A stretch of 64,000 bases of DNA from Endozoicomonas numazuensis (GTDB taxonomy: Bacteria; Pseudomonadota; Gammaproteobacteria; Pseudomonadales; Endozoicomonadaceae): assembly GCF_000722635.1 (NCBI RefSeq), contig NZ_JOKH01000004.1, positions 412,238 to 476,237 on the forward strand, read 5' to 3'. Positions within the stretch are counted from its first letter, which is position 1. Each line of letters opens with the position of its first letter. The notes beneath the pieces were generated by a model. The model was given only the letters and a program-made list of their open reading frames with translations. It was not told the DNA's origin and did no database searches. Below, in pieces: positions 34,028 through 42,400 of the stretch. The translations under genes and the position numbers were made by a program.

Positions 34028-36010
34028 ATGAAACGGACTAGCGCTTTCGTACTGCTCATTATTGTAGGAACCCATTTCACCCATCTGGCTGTTGCACAAC
34101 CTCCGGTCGTTTCATCACTTTTATCTAATTCTGTTCCAGTCTTTTCTGGTATTTACTGGGCGAGCTCTTTTATGCCGATGGTTCGAGATGGATTAGTGGC
34201 TCTCTTTCCTGCTCAGGAAGAGCCAGCTTTTCCCCTTTCTATGGAATGGGAAAAACTGAAACAAAAGTGGTCTTTTGATTTGTTTCCGGATTTGCCTGAA
34301 AAAATTGATATTAGTTCGTCTGATGACACCCCGGAAACAAGGCTTAAGCCAATTCTGACTCAAAGTTCTAAACCAGATATATCACTTGAACCCGCTCAGG
34401 CGGACAGGGCAGGTCATGCTTCAATGGCAGTCGTTTTAAACGGGTTAAAGGATGAGACTAAGTCGGAGTCTTATTGGCATCTTTTTGAACAAGATCTTGA
34501 TGAAGATATGGATCAGACCTTGTTGCCTCTCTACATGAAGATAAACGGTATCTCATCTACCTCGATTGAAGGTCAATCGTATTATCTCTGGAACTCTGGA
34601 GGACAGGTTATATACCTGACCAGGAAAGAGTTGTATCAAATGTATTTGAGATGGCTGCGTCAAATTCGGCAGGCCGCATTTGAGCGAATGTTGGAATGGT
34701 TAGAGTGTTTTGGCTCGAATATCAGGACTGTGACGGGGGGGGAGGGTAGAAAGAAGCGTGGCCTCAAACGGCCTCCTCCTGAAAAGGAAGAAAAGCAAGA
34801 TGAAGATTCTGAGGTTAAACGGAAAAAGAATGAACCTGATGAAGATTCTCCACAGCAGGCCAGCACTCTTCCCGGCACAAGCAAAGAAAAACAGGATGGA
34901 GCGACAGAAGAAAAGAAGAAGAACCGGGCTCTTCATTTCAGGGAAAAACCTTTGGAAAAGAGGGCTGTCATCAAACGAGTGGAGGAGAAAGGTGGGCAGA
35001 AAAACGATCTGACTCACTTTGAAGCAAGAGTAGGGAAGTTCAGCCGGATTATGGCCAATGCCCTCAACAACTGGGGAAACGTTCTTATTGATCTGAGAAA
35101 TTCCGGGATGGCTGAACCTCCCCAGACAGGTGAGGAGCTGGCAAGAGCAATTAGAGACAGGCTCAAGTACAGCAAAGAATCTCAATATCTGGCCAGAATG
35201 ATACGGTATTTTCAGGTCATGAGATTACCTGCTGACCATGAGCACTCAGCACTATTGGCCAGATATCAGAGGGTTCTGAACGATTTGCTTCAGTACATAG
35301 CCATTCACCGTAACCACTGGTTGTTGTCAGAAGAGTTAATAGAGCAGTGGCTGCATTTTGAAGATCTGGAATGGCTCAAAATATTTGCTGATTTTCCTGA
35401 TCGACAGGAATGGGTCAGGGTTCAGCCTTCAACTATTGAGATTCCTGAATTACTAAGACATGTAGGCCCTGGTGTTACCGCAGAGCTAGAGCGTTATATT
35501 ATGGCTATCAGAGGATACCTATCATCAGCGGAAGGTGAAGTAGAAACTGATCCAAATGCCGGGATTTTTTATCACTATGTGCCTGTGAGTGATCAGAGTT
35601 ATGTGGTGTCTTTATTCTTTACTATGGTACTGCTGGCTGATGATAGCAATATGAGAGGTCTGCTGCTGGGCTGGATGAGGGCAGTCGATGCTCACTTTCA
35701 GATAGAAACCGCTTTTTTCCGGTACGCTTGTCAGGATTTGGGGGGATTGATGCTTTTTACTATTCCACAGAATCTAAGAGAAGCTCTTTTGGAAATGTCG
35801 CAGGCACACGGGGCACTCCTGCCAGACCCATTGCTGGCGGGCTTTGATTTTATGGCTCTGGATGCTAAGGTCGTCGATGCCCTTTCGACTTTCAGTGACG
35901 ACTTTAATCCTCATCCTGCTCCCCAGCCTGAACCTGAGGCTCTGCCTCAGCCGCAACCTGAGCAGGAGCCGCCCGAAGAGATGGAGCACGAACAGGCTGA
36001 AGATTCGTGA
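34028..36010 (+). CDS. Large secreted hypothetical protein with an in-frame G8 tract
   Basis: A 660-residue protein starting at ATG 34028 (CAGG upstream), with a signal peptide (TSAFVLLIIVGTHFTHLAVAQ). A helical region (about 150-235) leads to a run of eight G at 34735-34742 that encodes Gly-Gly-Glu. A very charged, K/E/P-rich linker follows (about 237-330; includes KKRGLKRPPPEKEEK), then a long helical domain (about 335-620), and the chain ends in a P/E/Q-rich acidic tail. No family is recognised. The TTG at 33992 in the same frame is an unlikely start. The G8 tract makes the gene a candidate for on/off switching by slippage; here the frame is on. Its neighbours are the MITE and the Cys-His-Asp paralogue pair. 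Confidence 0.72.
   Translation: MKRTSAFVLLIIVGTHFTHLAVAQPPVVSSLLSNSVPVFSGIYWASSFMPMVRDGLVALFPAQEEPAFPLSMEWEKLKQKWSFDLFPDLPEKIDISSSDDTPETRLKPILTQSSKPDISLEPAQADRAGHASMAVVLNGLKDETKSESYWHLFEQDLDEDMDQTLLPLYMKINGISSTSIEGQSYYLWNSGGQVIYLTRKELYQMYLRWLRQIRQAAFERMLEWLECFGSNIRTVTGGEGRKKRGLKRPPPEKEEKQDEDSEVKRKKNEPDEDSPQQASTLPGTSKEKQDGATEEKKKNRALHFREKPLEKRAVIKRVEEKGGQKNDLTHFEARVGKFSRIMANALNNWGNVLIDLRNSGMAEPPQTGEELARAIRDRLKYSKESQYLARMIRYFQVMRLPADHEHSALLARYQRVLNDLLQYIAIHRNHWLLSEELIEQWLHFEDLEWLKIFADFPDRQEWVRVQPSTIEIPELLRHVGPGVTAELERYIMAIRGYLSSAEGEVETDPNAGIFYHYVPVSDQSYVVSLFFTMVLLADDSNMRGLLLGWMRAVDAHFQIETAFFRYACQDLGGLMLFTIPQNLREALLEMSQAHGALLPDPLLAGFDFMALDAKVVDALSTFSDDFNPHPAPQPEPEALPQPQPEQEPPEEMEHEQAEDS
34735..34742 (+). 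repeat. G8 homopolymer inside the secreted-protein gene
   Basis: Eight consecutive G within codons Thr-Gly-Gly-Glu, just before the charged linker. Tracts of this length often change by one base during replication. Confidence 0.7.
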
Positions 36011-36046
36011 GAGCTACTCAGCTTTTCTGAGGAAAGCCGATTTAAT

Positions 36047-36215
36047 CTAGGAGCCTGTCGGACTTAAGGCAATTTCGGCCTGAAATCCAGAAAGAGCGGC
36101 CATCTTTTTCGTTGAATTTGCTTAAATAGGCCAACTATTCGCACAAATCCAACGAAAAAGCTGACTTGCTCTACTGAATTTCATGCTCGAAAGCTTAAGT
36201 CCGACAGCCTCCTAG
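36047..36215. mobile_element. 169-bp MITE with 22-bp terminal inverted repeats
   Basis: CTAGGAGCCTGTCGGACTTA (then AG) at 36047-36068 is repeated in inverse at 36194-36215 with one mismatch. An inner 17-bp inverted repeat (36104-36120 and 36144-36160, core TTTTTCGTTG) makes the whole fold back. It carries no gene. The outermost CTAG on each side could be a four-base target duplication. The ends (GAGCCTGTCGGACTTA) look like those of IS1182-type elements, but this is from memory. A solo end lies at 18124-18139. Confidence 0.8.
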
Positions 36216-36283
36216 AAGCTGGCAGGTTTATTCAATTTATCCTGCCGGCTTCTGGCAAACAGATCGACTCAGAGGCTGGGGAC

Positions 36284-37588
36284 ATGTCATCTTCTTCGGT
36301 ACCACCATCAGGTTCAGGCAAAGCTTCGGGTAGCCCGATAACCACTTCTGCGCCTTCAGAGCGAGAAAAAGCCAGGAGTGGTCCGGCTTCCGAAATCCCC
36401 AGAAAACGAAGAAGGCCTGACTTTCAGGACAGTCAGGTAAGTGATCGGGAAGTTTCTGCACTGGCTCCTTCGAAGCTAAAAAAAATAAAACAGGCTCAGG
36501 AATATGATGCCGGAAGTGGTATCTCAAGCGGTATCTCATCGCCCTCCAGCTCGCTCTCTCCATCCCGAAGCAACGAAGACAGTCTGGATTATGACGTTCA
36601 CAGTGACAGCAATGATTCAGGCTGTGATGCAGAAGCACAGGTATCGAGTCAGATAAGTTCGGAAGAAGAGCTGGATATTCAGGATTTTACCGATGTCATT
36701 GTTCCTCCCTCAGATGCATTAAAGTTTTTCCTGTCTGAACTGGGTATGAGCGTGGGTCGTTCTGTCGACATGGAGATGGCTTATCAGAGAATGGTTGAGT
36801 CGACTCTGGCTCATACCGATAAAGTCCGGGAGCCATTGTCTCTCAGTTTTCCCTCAGAGCGGATAGAAGAACTTTCCGAAGAACTGTTTGAACATATTCG
36901 CTCCCTGAAAATAGAAGAGCCGACACATGCCCGTGATAATCGCTGGCCTGGTGATGTTCCGGCGTCCGAACGGACAGAGTCTGACCGTAAGTACATGCAT
37001 GAGATAAACCCTCTCCTTAATCTCTGTTTCCAAATGGCCTATCACCAGGAAAAGACCCCCCTGACTCAGGAACAGCAGAATCATCTTTATTGTCAGCTAA
37101 TCTCCTTTGTTATTCAGAATATGCAACTGGCTAAGTGCGGGGATTTTTCTCATGTGGCTACAGACTTTCTATTACCCAAATTGGCCGAGGAAGGGCTGCC
37201 AGTGAAACTGGCCATGATGAACATTGATTGCCATGTCTGGGTGAATCAAGAGGAGGAAAGCGACAGTGACAGTCACTCGGACTATGAGCCGGATTTTGTT
37301 CAGTACAAAGAAGTAGAAAGAGACTTTAATCAGGGTTTGGAAAGCGGTAAAACCAAAGAAGATGAAACTTACTTAATGGGTAATCACATTGCTCTGGTGT
37401 TACATCCTCTGGCCAGTAACAGCGAAGAAAACCTTTTAGTTGCTCCAGAAGCGGTGATCATCGATCCTATGTTTCAGCTTCGGTTTAAAGCCAGCGAAAC
37501 GAGTAACCATTACATCAGAACAGTAGAAGCCAATCTGGGCTACCCCAAATCAGATTTTCTGGATTTCAATTATACGTATTTTGATTAA
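36284..37588 (+). CDS. Candidate effector with Cys-His-Asp triad, paralogue A
   Basis: A 434-residue protein. Residues 1-135 are disordered, Ser/acid-rich, with an NLS-like basic cluster PRKRRRPDF near residue 39. The C-terminal domain (about 140-434) is shared with the next gene. Three blocks conserved between them hold a possible papain/transglutaminase-like triad: KCGDFSHVA (Cys285), GNHIALVL (His368) and VIIDPM (Asp394). That order and the 'IDP' after the last strand are typical of Cys-His-Asp proteases, deamidases and transglutaminases, including host-directed toxins of the SseI/PMT kind. The exact family is not recognised. There is no signal peptide. An acidic insert (DSDSHSDYEPD) lies between Cys and His. 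The start is supported by an AGAGG upstream and by the paralogue's start. Confidence 0.75.
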   Translation: MSSSSVPPSGSGKASGSPITTSAPSEREKARSGPASEIPRKRRRPDFQDSQVSDREVSALAPSKLKKIKQAQEYDAGSGISSGISSPSSSLSPSRSNEDSLDYDVHSDSNDSGCDAEAQVSSQISSEEELDIQDFTDVIVPPSDALKFFLSELGMSVGRSVDMEMAYQRMVESTLAHTDKVREPLSLSFPSERIEELSEELFEHIRSLKIEEPTHARDNRWPGDVPASERTESDRKYMHEINPLLNLCFQMAYHQEKTPLTQEQQNHLYCQLISFVIQNMQLAKCGDFSHVATDFLLPKLAEEGLPVKLAMMNIDCHVWVNQEEESDSDSHSDYEPDFVQYKEVERDFNQGLESGKTKEDETYLMGNHIALVLHPLASNSEENLLVAPEAVIIDPMFQLRFKASETSNHYIRTVEANLGYPKSDFLDFNYTYFD

Positions 37589-37661
37589 GTCAATGTGGAC
37601 TGCAACAAGCAGGCCTGATTCAGGCCGTCCAGCAATAAAGTAGACAAGGGCAGAGGACAAT

Positions 37662-38867
37662 ATGTCATCACCTGTACCACCCAGGGGAAGCGGTGTCGGA
37701 GCACACGTCCCTTCTTTTGAACGCCCAGAGGACAAAGAGCATGAGGCCACAGTCGAACCGGTATTACCCAGAAAACGCTTAACATCAGATGATGTCCCTC
37801 CGGTTAAGCACCGCCGGGTTTCAGTCGAGGAGGCCTCAATCAGACAGCGGAGCCGTTCAGACTCTTTTACAGGTATGTGCTCCCGTCTTCCTTCCGTTCT
37901 AATGGAAGTTCCACCCATCTTGTTAGATCATGATGAATCGGAAGAGGAGGACTTGATGGACTTTTACAGTCCGGCCTCCAGCGAAGACGGTCCATTGCCT
38001 GAAGTGCTTAAAGCTTACTATCCCAAAATCAGAAAGGAGTATTCTGCTGAAAGGGAACAGCCTACAGAATTTCTCAAATACGTTCTCAACACTATTGATG
38101 CGGATATGTCGACCAATGGCGAATTTCTGGATGTCTATGAAGACATAATGGAAGAGACGCTCACTCATCGTGCCTATTTACCTGCTGCTAAAAGCGGAGA
38201 ATGGGTTGAAAGAGATGTGGTGAAACTGGGGAAGAAAACCATTGGGCATATAAAAACACTGGGCATTAAAGAACCGACTCATTCAAGAGATACAAGATGG
38301 CCTTACATGCTGCCCTACGGAGTGACAACTGAAGATGACAGAAGATATATACACAAACTGAACCCTGTTTTGAATCTCTGTGATCATGTTGCCTTCCATG
38401 AAGAGAAAACACTTCTGACGGATAAACAGAGAAACCATCTTTATTCACAACTGGTTTCTTACATAGTCAGCAAAGAAAAATTGGCCAAGTGTGGTGACTT
38501 TTCCCATGTTGCCGCTACTTATCTATTGCCTAAGCTCGCCGAGAGAATGATTCCAGCCCGTCTGGCCATGATGAATATGGAGTTCAGTGGCAAGAAGTCC
38601 CTCAATGATAAAAATGAGAACGTCTTTGAAGGGAATCATATCACCCTCCTTCTGGTTCCGGTTGATGACGACTTTGACGGTGACATGTTAGACCATCCGG
38701 ATGCGCTCATTATTGATCCAATGCTTGGCACTATTCGCAAGAACAATGAAAAAGCCAAAGGCTATGCTCGTTATGTTGAAGCGAAACTGAATTTTCCTCC
38801 AACCGATAAAGTCGAATTTTCATACGTGTTCTTTGATGGTGATGACTTTTCAAATCAGCCGGATTAA
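37662..38867 (+). CDS. Candidate effector with Cys-His-Asp triad, paralogue B
   Basis: A 401-residue paralogue of the preceding gene, 73 bases after it on the same strand. Both begin MSS-PVPP-like and share EEPTHARD/KEPTHSRD, NPLLNLC/NPVLNLC, LLPKLAE, LAMMN and the triad blocks. Here these are KCGDFSHVA (Cys277), GNHITLLL (His326) and LIIDPM (Asp352). The N-terminal tail has a bipartite NLS-like sequence PRKRLTSDDVPPVKHRR (about 36-52) followed by RRVSVEE. AGAGGA lies five bases before ATG. The pair arose by tandem duplication; the tails have diverged far more than the catalytic-type blocks, as expected for effector families. Function is inferred only. Confidence 0.75.
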   Translation: MSSPVPPRGSGVGAHVPSFERPEDKEHEATVEPVLPRKRLTSDDVPPVKHRRVSVEEASIRQRSRSDSFTGMCSRLPSVLMEVPPILLDHDESEEEDLMDFYSPASSEDGPLPEVLKAYYPKIRKEYSAEREQPTEFLKYVLNTIDADMSTNGEFLDVYEDIMEETLTHRAYLPAAKSGEWVERDVVKLGKKTIGHIKTLGIKEPTHSRDTRWPYMLPYGVTTEDDRRYIHKLNPVLNLCDHVAFHEEKTLLTDKQRNHLYSQLVSYIVSKEKLAKCGDFSHVAATYLLPKLAERMIPARLAMMNMEFSGKKSLNDKNENVFEGNHITLLLVPVDDDFDGDMLDHPDALIIDPMLGTIRKNNEKAKGYARYVEAKLNFPPTDKVEFSYVFFDGDDFSNQPD

Positions 38868-38887
38868 CTCTCTTAGGATTTGTCTTG

Positions 38888-39002
38888 AAATAACTTCCCG
38901 ATTAAAACATGAACTCCGTTCACCCTGAGCCTGTCGAAGGATGGTGGCTCTGGGCTTCGGCAGGCTCAGCCCGAACGGGGGGGGCAAATAAGGAAGTTAT
39001 TT
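38888..39002. repeat. Palindromic intergenic repeat with terminal inverted repeats
   Basis: AAATAACTTCC (38888-38898) and GGAAGTTATTT (38992-39002) enclose a long imperfect hairpin (38916-38939 with 38955-38978, core CCCTGAGCCTGTCGAAG) and a G8 run (38977-38984). Another copy of the left end and core lies at 58394-58450 in a different arrangement. It begins 20 bases after the effector paralogue B stop and ends 12 bases before the convergent ALDH stop, so it may also act as a terminator. Confidence 0.7.
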
Positions 39003-39014
39003 ACGGACTATTCC

Positions 39015-40451
39015 TTATAGTTCTTTACTGTGCATCACCAGCATCTTTTCAATTTGCATATCCCTGAAAGTATGATGGATGCCCCCCACCCCCAATCCTG
39101 ATTCTCCCAAGCCGGCAAAAGGCATACCATCGGTTCTGAATGCAGTATGTTGATTAACCATGACGGCAGAGGCATTCAGGCGTTTATAAGCCCTTAAAAT
39201 AGTATCCTGATTTTTGGAGAAGATCGCGGCCTGAAAGGCCAGTGGCAGACTGTTAGCGCGATCAATGGCTTCATCCATATCGCTAAATTCATAAATACAG
39301 GCAACCGGCCCAAATATTTCATTCTGGCTGACTTTACTGGTCTTGGGAGGATTTAATAGTAAGGTGGGTGCAAGACAGGTCTGGCGAATTTTTTGCCCTC
39401 CACATACGACGGTTGCTCCCTGTCCTCTGGCCTCGTTTACCCAATCCATGACACGGGAAGCTTCGCCGGGACGAATGAGAGGCCCCACTTCTGTTTTTTC
39501 ATCAGTGGGGTCACCTACGACCAGTTTATTGGCGGCTTGGGACAAACCTTTCAGAAAAGCTTTGCAAAGGTTTTTGTGCACATAAATTCTTTGAGTGGAT
39601 ACACACACTTGACCGGCGTGATAAAAAGCACCTTTTGCGAGCAATGTGATGGCCTGATCAAGGTCAGCATCTTCAGCGATGATCACTGGAGCTGCTCCTC
39701 CATGCTCCAGTGCACACCGGGTACCTGGTGCCAGTTTTGAACGGAGCATCCAACCGATCCGGGCACTGCCAATAAATGAAAAAAAGCTGACTCTTTGAGC
39801 GGTCACCAGATGCTCTGCCACAGGAATACTGCCTGTTATCGCGACCTGTAACCAGGCTTCAGGTAGACCCGCCTGATGAAAAATGCTGGCCAGTTTCAGG
39901 CAGGAAAGCGGTGTATCGGCTGAAGGTTTGACTATAACGGGACAGCCAGCGGCGAGAGCCGGCCCCACCTGGTGTACGATAAGATTGAAGGGGTGATTAA
40001 AGGCACTGACGGCAACCACCACGCCAATGGGTTCCAGTGTGGTAAAGGCAAGGTGCTGTCGTGTAGCTGAAGTACTGTTAACAACAGGCATGGACCCATT
40101 GTCTGCACGCATACAATCAATACAGAGTTTAAGTCCATCAATGGCACGATTGATTTCTACCCTGGAGTCCTGAAGAGGCTTACCCCCCTCTGAGGCTGCC
40201 AGCTGTGCCAACTCTTCTTTCTGTTTGGATACAAGGTGTATCACTTTACTGAATATTTCTATGCGCTGATCTACTGGCAGCCAGCCATCTTTGTTTGAAA
40301 ACAAATTGTGAGCTGCAGTCAGGGCCTGCTCAATATGTCCACTGTTGCATGTAGCCACCTGAGCAATCACTGAAAGGTCATAAGGGTTATGAACATCCTG
40401 CCAGCCTGCCGGTTCATCACAATGAGGTATAAGCAGAGGATAACGATCCAT
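39015..40451 (-). CDS. NAD(P)-dependent aldehyde dehydrogenase
   Basis: A 478-residue ALDH-superfamily enzyme oxidising an aldehyde to the acid. Catalytic marks are FIGSARIGWML near 224, LEHGGAAPVII with the general-base Glu near 248, and GQVCVSTQRIYV with the nucleophile Cys near 282. VSAFNHPFNL and VIVKPSADTPLSC are the cofactor-binding parts, and EIFGPVACIYEF near 385 is also typical. The branch resembles phosphonoacetaldehyde- or glyceraldehyde-3-phosphate-type ALDHs; the substrate is not certain. It starts with AGGAG seven bases upstream and follows a ThDP enzyme gene by 95 bases, probably in one operon. Confidence 0.92.
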   Translation of the reverse strand: MDRYPLLIPHCDEPAGWQDVHNPYDLSVIAQVATCNSGHIEQALTAAHNLFSNKDGWLPVDQRIEIFSKVIHLVSKQKEELAQLAASEGGKPLQDSRVEINRAIDGLKLCIDCMRADNGSMPVVNSTSATRQHLAFTTLEPIGVVVAVSAFNHPFNLIVHQVGPALAAGCPVIVKPSADTPLSCLKLASIFHQAGLPEAWLQVAITGSIPVAEHLVTAQRVSFFSFIGSARIGWMLRSKLAPGTRCALEHGGAAPVIIAEDADLDQAITLLAKGAFYHAGQVCVSTQRIYVHKNLCKAFLKGLSQAANKLVVGDPTDEKTEVGPLIRPGEASRVMDWVNEARGQGATVVCGGQKIRQTCLAPTLLLNPPKTSKVSQNEIFGPVACIYEFSDMDEAIDRANSLPLAFQAAIFSKNQDTILRAYKRLNASAVMVNQHTAFRTDGMPFAGLGESGLGVGGIHHTFRDMQIEKMLVMHSKEL

Positions 40452-40546
40452 GTTGAAGCTCCTGTTGACTATGAATATGCAGCTCAGTCAGTCCCCTCAG
40501 CTATTTTCATGTTTCGGGGTGAGCCGTATTTCCTGCTCATGGTTGT

Positions 40547-42196
40547 TTAAATCGGACAGGTGATATCACCCAGTCGTGAACTAAGTATCTGATTCTCTCG
40601 ATAATCGATAGGAATCACTACAAGGCTGGGTCCATCTTCGTTCATGGCGATCGAAAGCACTGTTTCCAGTTCTCGGCTGTTCTCCACTTTGTGTCCCTGC
40701 CAGCCAAAGCTTTCTGCCAGTTTCAGCCAGTCCGGATTATCGAAACTTAATGGAGTATGGCTGCCAAAGTGATCGGTTTGTTTCCAGGCAATCAGGCCGT
40801 ACTCTTTGTCTTCCCAGACCATGACAGTCAAATTGCAATGATAGCGACGGGCCGTTTCCATCTCCTGGACGTTCATCATGAATCCACCGTCGCCTGAAAT
40901 GGCCAGTACTTTTCTGTCCGGTCGGAGCAGGCTGGCGGCTATCGCTCCAGGCAAGGCAAAACCCATGGAACAGAAACCATTGGGAATCAGACAGGTGTTG
41001 GGTTCATGGCAGTGAAAATGTCGTGCAATCCACATTTTGTGAGCACCGACATCGGAAAGCAGTAGCCCATCTGCGGGTAAAACAGCTCTGGCATCCCAAA
41101 GTGCTTTTTGTGGGCGAATGATTCCAACCGTGTCGTCATCCCGATAAGCTTCCAACTCGGCCGTCATATCTCTTCGCACAGCGTGTTGCTGTTTCAGGTC
41201 AAACTGGAAAGAAACCGTTGACAGTTTACGGGTCAGAGCGTCGAGAGCATGACCAATATCACCAATCAGCTCCAGATCTGGATGGTAGCAGTGGTCAACT
41301 TCTGCAGGCAGTGAGTCCAGGTGCAGAATGGCGTGATTCCCTTCGGGATTCCAGAGGTGTGGATGATACTCAACGAGGTCGTAGCCCAAAGTAATGATCA
41401 GATCTGAAGCGTCAACGGCGCAGGCTACAAGGTCTTTTCTTCCCAGACCAATGGTGTAAAGGCAGTTATCGTCATCCATATCGATACAACCTTTGGCCAT
41501 GAAAGTACTGATGACTCCAATCCCGGTGAGGTTTGAGAAGCGACGAAGGCTGTCAGAAGCATCCATTCGAATCACGCCGTTGCCAGCAATGATAACGGGC
41601 CGCTTGGCTTGTCGTATCATTTCAAAAGCCTGGTTCAGACTTTCTTCTTCGGGCATTGGGCGAGGGTAGCGTTTCACGGTCAAGGGGCTGGCGTCAGAGT
41701 CCATGCAGGCAATATCTTCACACAGCTCAAGAAAGACAGCGCCTGGTTTTTCGGATCGGGCGAGTCTGACTGCTTTTCGAATCATCTCTGGAATATTATC
41801 GGGATGGCGAATCGTTTCAGACCATTTGGTGACCGGTCGAAACATGGATACAGCGTCCATGATTTGATGGGATTCTTTATGGAGACGCTGGGAAGAACCC
41901 TGTCCGGCCAAGACCAGCATGGGAGCACGGTCCATATTGCCATCGCCAACACCGGTTAACAGATTTGTAGCTCCAGGCCCTAGTGTTCCCAGACAGCCAG
42001 CAGGGTGTCCCGTCAGTCGGCCATAGACTTCAGCCATAAAAGCGGCACCCTGCTCGTGTCGGGTCAGAATAAAGCGGATTTTCCCGGACTGGTTCAGAGA
42101 CATGATGAAATCAGCATTTTCTTCACCAGGTACTCCAAATATGTATTCAATACCTTCTTCTTCGAGGCATTTTACAAACAGGTCTGAGGCTTTCAT
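40547..42196 (-). CDS. Acetolactate synthase-like ThDP-dependent enzyme
   Basis: A 549-residue enzyme of the IlvB/AlsS superfamily that uses thiamine diphosphate and Mg. The N-terminal domain has FGVPGEENADF with the catalytic Glu25, then RHEQGAAFMAEVYGRLTG. The centre binds nucleotide/FAD-like in the family. The C-terminal domain has the ThDP/Mg motif from ISGDGGFMMNVQEMETA. The pairing with an ALDH suggests carboligation or decarboxylation of a 2-oxo acid followed by aldehyde oxidation, as in degradation pathways, rather than branched-chain amino-acid synthesis, since no ilvN is adjacent. The exact substrate is unknown. Confidence 0.9.
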   Translation of the reverse strand: MKASDLFVKCLEEEGIEYIFGVPGEENADFIMSLNQSGKIRFILTRHEQGAAFMAEVYGRLTGHPAGCLGTLGPGATNLLTGVGDGNMDRAPMLVLAGQGSSQRLHKESHQIMDAVSMFRPVTKWSETIRHPDNIPEMIRKAVRLARSEKPGAVFLELCEDIACMDSDASPLTVKRYPRPMPEEESLNQAFEMIRQAKRPVIIAGNGVIRMDASDSLRRFSNLTGIGVISTFMAKGCIDMDDDNCLYTIGLGRKDLVACAVDASDLIITLGYDLVEYHPHLWNPEGNHAILHLDSLPAEVDHCYHPDLELIGDIGHALDALTRKLSTVSFQFDLKQQHAVRRDMTAELEAYRDDDTVGIIRPQKALWDARAVLPADGLLLSDVGAHKMWIARHFHCHEPNTCLIPNGFCSMGFALPGAIAASLLRPDRKVLAISGDGGFMMNVQEMETARRYHCNLTVMVWEDKEYGLIAWKQTDHFGSHTPLSFDNPDWLKLAESFGWQGHKVENSRELETVLSIAMNEDGPSLVVIPIDYRENQILSSRLGDITCPI

Positions 42197-42400
42197 GGCA
42201 GGCGAGCATCCTTGCTGTGATCAGAAGTAAACCGTTGTTTGTCAGTAAGTGCTGAGCCTGGGGGCAAACAGCACTTATTAAAAGTAACAGTCTCTATGTT
42301 GTCGACAAATCGGCAAGAAAACAAATAGCAATTGCTATCGATTGGTAGTCATGTGGCACCGTGAATACCCGGCAGTGGTTTTTACCGGGTAAAGCGTCGA

